NCBI GenBank assembly: GCA_964574635.1
Contig: CAZNOG010000005.1
Coordinates: forward strand, 109,289 to 173,288
Reading direction: 5' to 3'
DNA: 64,000 nucleotides
From: CAZNOG01 sp964574635
GTDB taxonomy: Bacteria > Bacteroidota > Bacteroidia > Flavobacteriales_D > Cryomorphaceae
Position 1 is the first letter of the stretch; each line of letters starts with the position of its first letter. A program made the translations under genes and the position numbers. Of this stretch, positions 53,408 through 62,053 are shown in pieces. The notes beneath the pieces were generated by a model, which was not told the DNA's origin, ran no database searches, and worked only from the letters and a program-made list of their open reading frames with translations.

Positions 53408-54148
53408 TCAAAGAAAATAGCGTTTTTCCAAAGTGTGCAGGTCTTCAGGGGTATCGACCGCCTCGGCGCGTGAATCGGTTACCGCCGTGGCGATGTGCAT
53501 GCCTTGCTCCATCCATCGCAACTGCTCCAAAGCCTCCGCCCGCTCGAGTTTCCCCTCGCCCAAATCGCCGATCTTGAGGAGCGCTTCACGAGTAAAACCG
53601 TAGATGCCGATGTGGATGTGGTAGAGAAAGTGGTCGGACCACTCGTGCGGCTCGACCCCCTTCAGGAAAGGAATGGCTTGGCGGGAAAAGTAGAGAGCGC
53701 GGCCGGAGGCGTCCACCACGACTTTTACCCGGTTGGGGTTGAGCACCTCCTCGGCCGATTTCGCCGGGGTGATCAACGTGGCGATGCTGCCCTCTCCGCC
53801 GCGAAGCAGTGCAAGTACCTTGTTGATCTGAGCCGGGTCGATGAAAGGTTCGTCGCCTTGAATGTTCACGATGAATTCCGCGTCGGTTTGTAGCGTTTCG
53901 TAGGCTACCCGGCAACGTTCGGTACCCGTGGGAAGTTCGCTGTCCGTCATCACCGCCAAACCCCCAAAATCCTTCACCACCTTTTGTATGCGCTCGTCGT
54001 CCGTAGCCACCACCACGGTGTCGAGCTCCGATTTGAGCGCTTGCTCGTACACGCGCTGAATCATGGGCTTCTTGCCGATGAGGGCGAGTGGTTTGCCGGG
54101 AAATCTCGTGGACGCGTACCTCGCGGGGATGATGCCGATGCTCTTCAT
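53408..54148 (-). CDS. kdsB: 3-deoxy-manno-octulosonate cytidylyltransferase
   Basis: 246 residues. IGIIPARYASTRFPGKPLALIGKKPMIQRVYEQA is the nucleotide-binding start; VNIQGDEPFIDP and YFSRQAIPF are further KdsB signatures. It makes CMP-Kdo, the substrate of WaaA (5.7 kb in this window), for lipopolysaccharide core synthesis. The ATG at 54148 is the only reasonable start. It diverges from dprA with a 55-base gap; no promoter consensus is complete there. Confidence 0.95.
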   Translation of the reverse strand: MKSIGIIPARYASTRFPGKPLALIGKKPMIQRVYEQALKSELDTVVVATDDERIQKVVKDFGGLAVMTDSELPTGTERCRVAYETLQTDAEFIVNIQGDEPFIDPAQINKVLALLRGGEGSIATLITPAKSAEEVLNPNRVKVVVDASGRALYFSRQAIPFLKGVEPHEWSDHFLYHIHIGIYGFTREALLKIGDLGEGKLERAEALEQLRWMEQGMHIATAVTDSRAEAVDTPEDLHTLEKRYFL

Positions 54149-54203
54149 GAAAAGGAATATTCAGGTTCAAGTTTACTAAATTCGCTCCTTTGTTGTTGCC
54201 GCG

Positions 54204-55328
54204 ATGAAAGACCTCCCGTTGGACAAAAACGACGTGTACTACGATTTGGCGTTGAGCCAAGTCGACGGCATCGGTGCGAAGTCACTGAAAAAGCTGGTGG
54301 CTCACTTCGGCTCTTCGCGTGAAGTGTTTCGGCGCGACTTGGCGGAACTCGTTTCGGCTCCCGGAATGAATATTTCACGGGCGGAAGCCATCGTGTCCTT
54401 CTCGGGGTTCGATCGCGTGGACCGGGAAATGCGTTTCGCCGAGGAAAACGGCATCGAGTTGGTGTCGTTTTTGGATGCACGGTACCCCAACCGTCTGAAA
54501 CACTGCGAGGACGGTCCGGTCGTGCTTTTCGTCAAAGGGGGTGCGAAATTGGCCGCCGGGCGCATGTTGAGCATCGTGGGTACCCGGCGCGTGACGGGAT
54601 ACGGCAAGTCCATGGCACGGAAAATCGTGGAAACGGTGGCGCCACACGGCGTAACCGTCGTAAGCGGATTGGCCTACGGAGTGGACATCGAAGCCCACCG
54701 GGCCTGTGTGGAACTGGGCGTGCCCACCATCGCGGTGTTGGGTCACGGGCTGCACGAAGTGTACCCCGTGAGTCACACGCGGTACGCACTCGACATCGTG
54801 GAACACGGAGGTGCGCTGGTATCGGAATTCGTGGCGGGGACTCGTCCCGACCGGGAGAATTTTCCGCAGCGCAACCGCATCGTGGCGGGTATGTCCGACG
54901 CCACCGTGGTGGTGGAATCCGGCAAAAGCGGCGGGTCGATGATCACCGCTTCCTTGGCGTCGGAGTACAACCGCGACGTGTTCGCCGTTCCGGGCCGAAT
55001 CGACGACCCGCTTTCGGAAGGATGTAATCACCTCATCGCCACGAAAAAAGCCAAGCTACTCACCTCCCCGGCGCAACTGCTCTCGGAAATGGGTTGGCTA
55101 CCGAGCGCATCGGCCACCAAGAAGCACATCCAGAAAAAGATTTTCGTGGATCTCTCCCCCGAGGATGAAAAGATATTGGGATTGCTCAGGGAAAAAACCC
55201 GGCTTCAAATCGACGATCTGGGGTTGGAAATGAAAATGCCCACCAGCCGATTGTTGGTTCTGCTGCTGAACTTGGAATTGAACGGCTTGGTGAGGAGCTT
55301 GCCGGGAAAAGTTTATGAAACTTGCTGA
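54204..55328 (+). CDS. dprA: DNA-processing protein DprA
   Basis: 374 residues. An N-terminal helix-hairpin-helix-like region (VDGIGAKSLKKLVAHFGS) is followed by the Rossmann core: SIVGTRRVTGYGKSMARKI, VVSGLAYGVDIEAH, TIAVLGHGLHEVYP, GGALVSEF, FPQRNRIVAGMSDATVVVESG, GGSMITASLASEYNRDVFAVPG. A winged-helix DML1 domain closes the protein. DprA loads RecA on incoming single strands during natural transformation. Convergent with the truncated haemoglobin gene. Confidence 0.94.
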   Translation: MKDLPLDKNDVYYDLALSQVDGIGAKSLKKLVAHFGSSREVFRRDLAELVSAPGMNISRAEAIVSFSGFDRVDREMRFAEENGIELVSFLDARYPNRLKHCEDGPVVLFVKGGAKLAAGRMLSIVGTRRVTGYGKSMARKIVETVAPHGVTVVSGLAYGVDIEAHRACVELGVPTIAVLGHGLHEVYPVSHTRYALDIVEHGGALVSEFVAGTRPDRENFPQRNRIVAGMSDATVVVESGKSGGSMITASLASEYNRDVFAVPGRIDDPLSEGCNHLIATKKAKLLTSPAQLLSEMGWLPSASATKKHIQKKIFVDLSPEDEKILGLLREKTRLQIDDLGLEMKMPTSRLLVLLLNLELNGLVRSLPGKVYETC

Positions 55329-55356
55329 CGTACGGTAGAGGGGAATCCCGGCGGGA

Positions 55357-55770
55357 TCATCCGGCCTTTTGATTTTGGGGTCGGCCGTGCCAAATGGCGA
55401 GGAAAAGTCCCGTGGACATACGCCGAGCGAGGGCTTTGGCCATTTCGGCGCGCTCGCCGACAAAGAGTTCATCGACCGTTTCGTACCACAATTTCATCCA
55501 TCTGCCGAAATGCTCGGGGGTGATGGAATTGTTTTCGTGGTGGTCGACCCTGCGGTGCGCTTCCGGCGGATTTCCGCGGAATTTCGGCACGCGAAACAGG
55601 TTGGACTCCCAGAAATCGGTGAGCAGGGACAAATGAGCGGGCCAATCGTCGACGTGCCGGTTGAAGATGTCGCCCAGCATATCGTCCCGGCGGATTTTGG
55701 CGTAAAAAGTGTTGACCAGCAAGCTGACGTCTTCCCGATCGTCGATGGTTTTCATTGTATCGTTATTCAT
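55357..55770 (-). CDS. Group III truncated haemoglobin
   Basis: 137 residues. LLVNTFYAKIRRDDMLGDIF carries the B10 tyrosine; HLSLLTDFWESNLFR and the proximal His in ITPEHFGRWMKLWYETVDELF fit group III (trHbP) globins, with the invariant Trp before the end (LAIWHGRP). Binds haem; probably involved in oxygen or NO chemistry. I chose the ATG at 55770; a second ATG at 55755 also works. A TATCTTTG element lies about 80 bases upstream. Confidence 0.88.
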   Translation of the reverse strand: MNNDTMKTIDDREDVSLLVNTFYAKIRRDDMLGDIFNRHVDDWPAHLSLLTDFWESNLFRVPKFRGNPPEAHRRVDHHENNSITPEHFGRWMKLWYETVDELFVGERAEMAKALARRMSTGLFLAIWHGRPQNQKAG

Positions 55771-56159
55771 CCGTCGGACATTCAAATCTCTGACTTCCAA
55801 ACGCCGGCACGAAAATGAACCGAGCCGGGGAGAAGCCACCTTCAATCACACACAAAGATACACATACGCTCGGGTTTATGGCGGACAAGAATATCCGAAA
55901 AAAACGGGCTGAGAGAGAAATCGGACGGCAAATTTGCATTATAAACAATGGTCGGGTGATAATCCCTCAAAAGTCCGCTAATCCATAAAGATTTGTGGCT
56001 ATATTCGTTACTGTGTATGCATCTCTTCATTCACCGCCATCAGAATGTGAATAAACGTTTTTCCATTCGGCGGTGTTTGGACGGTTAAATTGGGTTGGAC
56101 ATCTTCGGGTGTTCAACCCTTTTCCGCGAGAAAAGGGCCGCGATTGCCAGGGTATATGG
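55771..56159. other. Intergenic region between the haemoglobin gene and the subtilase gene
   Basis: 389 bases. Minus-strand TATCTTTG at 55853-55860 is a candidate promoter for the haemoglobin gene, with a TTG 25 bases upstream. The palindrome GCAAATTTGC lies at 55928-55937. No gene or RNA is supported. Confidence 0.5.
55853..55860 (-). promoter_or_regulatory. Putative -7 element for the truncated haemoglobin gene
   Basis: TATCTTTG on the minus strand; TTG at 55886-55888 is 25 bases upstream, slightly beyond normal spacing. Confidence 0.4.
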
Positions 56160-58832
56160 CTATCGATCGGCCCCGTCCATTCGGACGATCTTCCCCGTGC
56201 CGACCGTGATTCCGGCCGAAACGACCCGATAAAAATAGATTCCCGTTCCCAGATCCGAGAGGTCTATTTCCCGTGTTTGGGCATCGAGAGCAACCGTGTG
56301 CACTTGCCGGCCCGATACGTCGTGGAGGTGAAAAGTCGCTTCGGTAAGCCCTTCAGTGGAACGGGAATAAAGTGAGACTTTACCCGTGGTGGGATTGGGA
56401 TGCACGAGCCACCCCCACAAAGTCCCAAACCCTTTCACGCCTACGTTTCCGATAATTTCAGCGCAGAAGTCGACGGTCTGTCCATACTCGAATTCACCGC
56501 AGGATGACACGGTGCCTGTACCCGGTTCGTCGCCCACGTATTTCATGGAAATACGGAGACGAGCCGGCCCCCACGGTGCACCGGCGGGAATGGCGATCTC
56601 TTCCGTGACGGGCTCTCCCGCGGCGTACACCGCGGAAAACAGAGATTCATCTTCCGAAAACTCGCCGTCACCGTCGGCGTCGAGCCACACGCCCACGGCT
56701 TTGTCGTAATCACCGAACGGAATTCCGGGGGTGAGCGCGAGCGCCACCGTGCCCCCTTCGGGAAGCTCAAGCCACTCGCCGTCCATGTATACGTATCCGG
56801 CCGTAGAACCTATTGAGAACGATTGGCCGCCGAATTCCACCTCCTCGATGTGAGCAAAATTCGAGGACTCCCCGCCGGTGACGCAGTAGATTTGGTCTTG
56901 GCATGGGCCGCAACCGGCGGTCGACGCCTCGGCCATGCGTCCGTAATTGGGGTTGGTGGCGCACGCGGGGGAAATACAGAAATCGTACACCGTGCACGGC
57001 TGCAAACCCGCGATCCACGCGTGGTTTTGGGAGGTCACGCCCCAGGTTTGCCACGTTCCGGCCCCCTCTTCCCGATAATCCACGCGGTGAGAGTATATTC
57101 CGAAGGAAGGCGTCCACGTCAACACCAGGTCATTTTCGGTGACGTTTTCGAATTCGTGGGACAAGGGGGCGAGACAACAACCCTTGGTTTCGAATTCCAC
57201 GCAGGTCGAAGCATCGTCCACCTCATCGCACGTATTTCTCACTTCAAAAGTGTACGTCACGCATTTCCTCAGCGTGTCCAGCACCAGAGAAGTGCCTGTG
57301 TAATCGGTTATTTCAACCCATTCCTCGTCGTTCTCGGTCTTGAAGCGGATGTCGACCGAGGTGGAAACCAAATGGGTCCATGAAAGGGTGTGAACGGAAT
57401 CTCCAATCAATTGGTGGGTGAGTGCCAGTGGCTTGGAGCAGGGAGTTTGCGAGCAGTCCGACATCAAATCGAACAAACTGTTGAAGGCGTTGAGCCGACC
57501 TCCGGTCACGGTCATGCCTTGGAGAGAGGAGATGGGATCGACGCCATCCAAAATCTTTTGCTTGATGTAATACGCCGTCGCTTCGGGGTTTTCGAGGGCG
57601 TCGCCGGCGATGTCCGGACAGGGCGCGGAGTAGAGCAGGCCGATCACCCCAGCGGTAAGCGGGGAGGCGAAGGAAGTGCCCGAAACGGCGCCGTAACCCG
57701 TCGCGTCCGTCGTCAGCACTCCTTGCCCGGGTGCGGCGAGGTCAACGGAGGTGGGACCCCAAGCCGAAAAAGTCCGCAGGTCTTGGCTGTTCGTCGCGGT
57801 GACGGCCACGACGGATTCGGCCTCCACGGCCGAGGGGATGTCTCCCACCTGATCGACGTTTACGTTGTTGTTGGCGGTGGCCACGCAGTTAAGAATTCCC
57901 ACCGCGCCCAAGGAATCGTATACGGCCGACCACAGGGGCACGTCGTCGGGATTTCCGAAGTTGATGCCCCACGAGGCATTGGTCGCCACCACGAATGCGC
58001 CGCTTGCTCCTTGGGTGTCGTTGTACAATTTGCGCATAACCAACGGGTAGGTGTACGCCTCGACCACACTCGCCTCGTCGGAGGTGCTTTCCCCGGCCAC
58101 GCTCATGAGTTTTACCCGGTGGTTGGCGCCGATAATGCCCAGTTCATTGTTGCCCACGGCACCGATCATTCCCATGACCCCCGTACCGTGCGAGCCTTCG
58201 AGCACGCCCTGGTCATCGTGAGAATTCACATTCCAGCCTAGGTAGTCGTCCACGTAGCCGTTGCCGTCGTCGTCAATGCCGTTTCCCGGTATTTCGCCAT
58301 AGTTCCTCCACGCGTTGGCGGCCAAATCGGGGTGGTTCAAATCGCCGCCTTCGATAACGCACACCACGATGGTATCGCCCGCATAGGTCGTGCCCCCGGT
58401 GGTGATGTCCCACGCAAAATCCGAGTCGATGTCCGCATCGGCGATGGTTCCATTTTGGCCCGTATTGCGGTGGTGCCACTGGTTTTCGAAAAGCGGGTCG
58501 TTGAATTCGGTGCACCGTTGCGAAATGCGGTGGTTGAATTGGGCGAGGGGTATTTGTGGGTGTGACCTCACCGCGCGCAAAACCATTTCGTCGGACACTC
58601 CAGTCGGGGCGGAAAATTCCACCAAGTGAATTCCCAGTGGTTCCGACACCGTGCGGACCAAATCCACGTCGATTTCCGCGCCGTTGATCGAAGGCGGGGA
58701 ATTCAGGAAGGCGTGCATGTCGGCCGCGCTTCGGGTCTGTATCAAGAGTTGGTTCGGGATGTACTCGGGTTGGGCCACGGTGGGCAAGGCCAACCAAAGA
58801 AAGGTACAGAAGGCGAGGAAAAATTTTCTCAT
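56160..58832 (-). CDS. T9SS-sorted subtilisin-like (S8) protease with an altered catalytic Asp
   Basis: 890 residues. Signal peptide (residues 1-20, ending PTVA), an N-terminal propeptide-like region, then the S8 domain (about 125-460): VVCVIEGGDLNHPDL at the Asp position, SHGTGVMGMIGA (His215), ATANNN (oxyanion Asn about 321) and GTSFASP (Ser387). The expected Asp of VIDTG is Glu161 here. Two fibronectin III-like domains follow (LTHQLIGDSVHTLSWTH and LSHEFENVTENDLVLTW), then a GEVED-type domain (VGVWLDADGDGEFSEDE), and a type A sorting domain (LVHPNPTTGKVSLYS to IVRMDGADR). Start at the ATG at 58832. Proteolytic activity is therefore uncertain; the rest suggests a surface or secreted enzyme. 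Confidence 0.88.
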   Translation of the reverse strand: MRKFFLAFCTFLWLALPTVAQPEYIPNQLLIQTRSAADMHAFLNSPPSINGAEIDVDLVRTVSEPLGIHLVEFSAPTGVSDEMVLRAVRSHPQIPLAQFNHRISQRCTEFNDPLFENQWHHRNTGQNGTIADADIDSDFAWDITTGGTTYAGDTIVVCVIEGGDLNHPDLAANAWRNYGEIPGNGIDDDGNGYVDDYLGWNVNSHDDQGVLEGSHGTGVMGMIGAVGNNELGIIGANHRVKLMSVAGESTSDEASVVEAYTYPLVMRKLYNDTQGASGAFVVATNASWGINFGNPDDVPLWSAVYDSLGAVGILNCVATANNNVNVDQVGDIPSAVEAESVVAVTATNSQDLRTFSAWGPTSVDLAAPGQGVLTTDATGYGAVSGTSFASPLTAGVIGLLYSAPCPDIAGDALENPEATAYYIKQKILDGVDPISSLQGMTVTGGRLNAFNSLFDLMSDCSQTPCSKPLALTHQLIGDSVHTLSWTHLVSTSVDIRFKTENDEEWVEITDYTGTSLVLDTLRKCVTYTFEVRNTCDEVDDASTCVEFETKGCCLAPLSHEFENVTENDLVLTWTPSFGIYSHRVDYREEGAGTWQTWGVTSQNHAWIAGLQPCTVYDFCISPACATNPNYGRMAEASTAGCGPCQDQIYCVTGGESSNFAHIEEVEFGGQSFSIGSTAGYVYMDGEWLELPEGGTVALALTPGIPFGDYDKAVGVWLDADGDGEFSEDESLFSAVYAAGEPVTEEIAIPAGAPWGPARLRISMKYVGDEPGTGTVSSCGEFEYGQTVDFCAEIIGNVGVKGFGTLWGWLVHPNPTTGKVSLYSRSTEGLTEATFHLHDVSGRQVHTVALDAQTREIDLSDLGTGIYFYRVVSAGITVGTGKIVRMDGADR

Positions 58833-58927
58833 TCGGTGGGTAGTGATGATCGTCGAAAATCGGCATTTGCGCGCAGCCCTGCAATTTTCGGTGGAAACCA
58901 CTTGGGAATAGGAATCCCGGTAAGGAT

Positions 58928-58960
58928 AAAAAAAGGCTGCCGCTCCGGAGCGGCAGCCTT
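58928..58960 (-). terminator. Rho-independent terminator after cysN
   Basis: A perfect 28-base palindrome (AAGGCTGCCGCTCC and its complement, 58933-58960) followed on the minus strand by seven T residues (A at 58928-58934). It ends the cysCDN operon 22 bases after the cysN stop. Confidence 0.88.
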
Positions 58961-58981
58961 GAGTGCATATGCGATGTTCCG

Positions 58982-60262
58982 TCAGGCCACGATCATTCCG
59001 GCCGCAACGGTTTCATTCGTGTTTTCATCGATGAGGATCACGCTTCCGGTGATGCGGTTTCTGCCGTACCGGTCGTAAAACAAGGGCTGCGTCGTACGGA
59101 TGTTGATGCGTGCGATGTCGTTCATCCCGATGTTTTTGTCGTCTTCGATGCGGTGCAGCGTGTTGATGTTCATCTTGTAACGGATGTCTTTCACAATGCA
59201 TCGCACGTCTTTGCTGGTGTGTTTCAGAGCGTACATTCCACCCGGTTGCAGGGGTTTTGCACTCATCCAGCAGACCATCATGTCGATGTCTTGTCCGATT
59301 TCGGGCATGTTGTTGGTGCGAACGATCATGTCGCCCCTGCTGAGGTCGAAATCCTGCTCCAAGCGTATGGTCACGCTCATGGGTGCGAAGGCTTGGTCCA
59401 CCTCACCTTCGAAGGTATCGATACCGGCGATTTTGGTCGTGAATCCCGAGGGGAGCAGCGCCACCTCGTCGCCTTTCTTGAACACCCCGCCGGCCACTCG
59501 GCCCGCGTAACCGCGGTAGTCGTGGTACTCGGTGGATTGGGGTCGGATGACGTACTGCACCGGAAACCGGCAGTCCACGTGATTTTCATCGCCCGAAATG
59601 TGCATGTTTTCCAATGCGTACATCAGCGTGCCGCCGTGGTACCAAGGCATATTGGTCGATTTGTTCACCACGTTGTCGCCGTTGAGCGCCGAGATGGGGA
59701 TGAACTGAATGTCGTTGACCTCCAGTTTGGAGGCGAAAGCCTGCAACTGCTTTTTGATGCCTTCGAAAACGGCTTCGTCGTAATCCACCAAATCCATCTT
59801 GTTGATGCAGTAGATCACGTGGGGAATTTTCAGCAGGGAAGCGATAAAGGAATGCCTGCTGGTTTGTTCCACCACACCTTTCCGCGCGTCGACGAGGATG
59901 ATGGCGACGTTGGCGGTTGAGGCTCCGGTCACCATGTTTCGGGTGTACTGGATGTGGCCGGGGGTATCGGCGATGATGAATTTTCTCTTCGGAGTGGCGA
60001 AGTATCGGTACGCCACGTCGATGGTGATGCCCTGCTCCCTCTCGGCGCGCAGCCCGTCGGTGAGCAAAGCGAGATTGACCGCCGTCCCGTTGCCGTTCTG
60101 GTTTTGCACCGAAGCCCTTTCGATGGCTTCCATTTGATCTTGGAAGATGCTTTTGGAATCGTACAGCATCCGTCCGATGAGGGTTGATTTTCCGTCATCC
60201 ACGCTGCCTGCGGTGGTAAACCGCAGGAGGTCCATATCGAGGTATGTATTGGTGTTGCTCAT
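58982..60262 (-). CDS. cysN: Sulfate adenylyltransferase subunit 1 (GTPase)
   Basis: 426 residues of an EF-Tu-like GTPase: TTAGSVDDGKSTLIGRML (P loop), DTPGHIQYTRNM (G3), CINKMDLVDY (G4). The C-terminal beta-barrel domains follow. It powers ATP sulfurylase activity of CysD, making APS from sulfate. There is no fused APS kinase; cysC is separate. The gene lies 18 bases after cysD and ends in a strong terminator. Confidence 0.95.
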   Translation of the reverse strand: MSNTNTYLDMDLLRFTTAGSVDDGKSTLIGRMLYDSKSIFQDQMEAIERASVQNQNGNGTAVNLALLTDGLRAEREQGITIDVAYRYFATPKRKFIIADTPGHIQYTRNMVTGASTANVAIILVDARKGVVEQTSRHSFIASLLKIPHVIYCINKMDLVDYDEAVFEGIKKQLQAFASKLEVNDIQFIPISALNGDNVVNKSTNMPWYHGGTLMYALENMHISGDENHVDCRFPVQYVIRPQSTEYHDYRGYAGRVAGGVFKKGDEVALLPSGFTTKIAGIDTFEGEVDQAFAPMSVTIRLEQDFDLSRGDMIVRTNNMPEIGQDIDMMVCWMSAKPLQPGGMYALKHTSKDVRCIVKDIRYKMNINTLHRIEDDKNIGMNDIARINIRTTQPLFYDRYGRNRITGSVILIDENTNETVAAGMIVA

Positions 60263-60280
60263 AATCTAAAGGGGAAATTT

Positions 60281-61186
60281 TTAGAAGTAACCTAATTTTT
60301 TTCTGTCTTCCATGGCCGCCTCGCTGCGCTTGTCGTCCGATCTTCCACCGCGCTCGGTCACGCGTGTGGAGGCCACTTCTTCGATGATTTTTTCGATGGA
60401 GTCCGCTTCGGATTCCACCGCACCCGTGCACGTCATGTCGCCGATGGTGCGGAACCGAACCACGCGTTCTTCGATCACTTCTTGGTCGGTGTTTTCGATG
60501 AAAGACGATGCGGCCAAGAGCACGCCGTCTCGTTCGAATACCTTCCTCTTGTGGCTGAAGTACAGGGAGGGCAGGTCGATTTTTTCGTGGAGGATGTACT
60601 GCCACACGTCCATCTCCGTCCAGTTCGAAATGGGGAATACGCGGAAGTGTTCGCCCATGCCTTTTCGACCGTTGAAGAGGTTCCACAATTCGGGGCGCTG
60701 GTTTTTTGGGTCCCACTGTCCGAATTCATCGCGGTGGCTGAAGAACCTCTCCTTGGCACGGGCCTTCTCTTCGTCCCGTCTTGCGCCACCCATGGCGGCG
60801 TCGAATTTGCCCTTGGAAATCTCGTCGAGCAGGGTCACGGTTTGCAAACCATTTCGGCTGGCGTTCACTCCTTTTTCTTCCACGACTCTTCCCTCTTTGA
60901 TGGACGCTTCCACCGAGCCCACTATGAGGTTGGCACCGGTTTTCCGCATGAGTTCATCGCGGAATTCCATGGTTTCGGGAAAGTTGTGCCCGGTGTCGAT
61001 GTGAAGCAGGGGGAAGGGGACCTTGGCCGGGTGGAAGGCTTTTCGAGCCAAGTGAAACATGACGATGGAGTCTTTTCCTCCCGAAAAGAGCATCACCGGT
61101 CTTTCGAATTGGGCGGCCACTTCGCGAATCACGAAGATGGATTCCGACTCGAGTTCTTTAAGGTGTGTTAAGCTGTAGGCTTGCAT
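60281..61186 (-). CDS. cysD: Sulfate adenylyltransferase subunit 2
   Basis: 301 residues of the PAPS reductase/PP-loop family: VMLFSGGKDSIVMFHLARKAF (PP-loop), PLLHIDTGHNFPETMEFRDE, GGARRDEEKARAKERFFSHRDEFGQWDPKNQRPELWN and the C-terminal RERVVRFRTIGDMTCTGAVES-type segment. With CysN it adenylates sulfate. It begins three bases after the cysC stop. Confidence 0.95.
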   Translation of the reverse strand: MQAYSLTHLKELESESIFVIREVAAQFERPVMLFSGGKDSIVMFHLARKAFHPAKVPFPLLHIDTGHNFPETMEFRDELMRKTGANLIVGSVEASIKEGRVVEEKGVNASRNGLQTVTLLDEISKGKFDAAMGGARRDEEKARAKERFFSHRDEFGQWDPKNQRPELWNLFNGRKGMGEHFRVFPISNWTEMDVWQYILHEKIDLPSLYFSHKRKVFERDGVLLAASSFIENTDQEVIEERVVRFRTIGDMTCTGAVESEADSIEKIIEEVASTRVTERGGRSDDKRSEAAMEDRKKLGYF

Positions 61187-61189
61187 CGC

Positions 61190-61795
61190 TTATAATTTGA
61201 TTAGGGGGATAATAAAGTCGTATAGTTGCTTGGCGGCTTCCTCCGCCGAATTCTTTTCCGTTTTCAACACGAGAGCCGGCTTTTCGGGCGCCTCGAAGGG
61301 GGCGTCGATGCCGGTAAAGTTCTTGATTTCGCCTTTGCGCGCCTTCGCGTAAAGTCCTTTTACGTCGCGGCGTTCGCAAACTTCCAAGGGGGTATCGACG
61401 AACACTTCTTTGAAATCGTCGGGGCCGATGATGGTTCGTGCGAGCTCCCGGATCTCGCGGGTGGGGCTCACGAAGCAGTTGATGGTGACGATGCCGCAAT
61501 CGATCATCAGCTTGTTCACCTCGGCGATGCGGCGGATGTTCTCCCGCCTATCTTCCTCGGTAAACGACAAGTTGTTGTTCAATCCGTGGCGCACGTTGTC
61601 ACCGTCGAGGAGCTTCGTAAGAAAGCCTGCCTGGTGCAATTTCCTTTCGAGGACTTTTGCGATGGTGGTTTTTCCCGATCCCGACAAACCCGTCATCCAA
61701 ATCGCGATGGATTTCTGTCCCAAAAGCGTTTCTTTGTCGCCGCGATTGAGTATTTCGTCGAAAATGGTAAAGATATTGTTGGATTCCTCTTTCAT
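61190..61795 (-). CDS. cysC: Adenylylsulfate (APS) kinase
   Basis: 201 residues. IWMTGLSGSGKTTIAKVLE is the P loop; DGDNVRHGLNNNLSFTEEDRRENIRRIAEV and CFVSPTREIRELAR are diagnostic for APS kinase; KGLYAKARKGEIKNFTGIDAPFEAPEKP follows. It phosphorylates APS to PAPS, the donor for sulfotransferases. I chose the ATG at 61795; 36 residues upstream in the open frame are not conserved. First gene of cysC-cysD-cysN. No cysH, cysI or cysJ is nearby, so sulfation rather than sulfite formation may be the use. Confidence 0.93.
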   Translation of the reverse strand: MKEESNNIFTIFDEILNRGDKETLLGQKSIAIWMTGLSGSGKTTIAKVLERKLHQAGFLTKLLDGDNVRHGLNNNLSFTEEDRRENIRRIAEVNKLMIDCGIVTINCFVSPTREIRELARTIIGPDDFKEVFVDTPLEVCERRDVKGLYAKARKGEIKNFTGIDAPFEAPEKPALVLKTEKNSAEEAAKQLYDFIIPLIKL

Positions 61796-62053
61796 GGGGA
61801 AATTTGGACGTGCGAAATTACGAATAGTATACGGGATAATATCACGAACGCACACGGGAATGGTGGTATTACCTTTTTCGATGGAATTGGTTACGCAATT
61901 CACTCGAAAATTTTACGGTGTCCGTGAAAATGACGTTAAATTTAATCTTGCGAATCACTTTATAAAAATGGTCGGTTAAATGCCTCGCCGGTAACTTTCC
62001 ATGCGGTGTACCGTAATTGTGCCCGTCGGATTTCTCCTCTTATTCGATTCCAC
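61796..62053. other. Divergent intergenic region between cysC and the glycosyltransferase gene
   Basis: 258 AT-richer bases. TAATTTCG on the minus strand (about 61815-61822) is one mismatch from the -7 consensus. No gene or RNA is seen. Confidence 0.4.
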
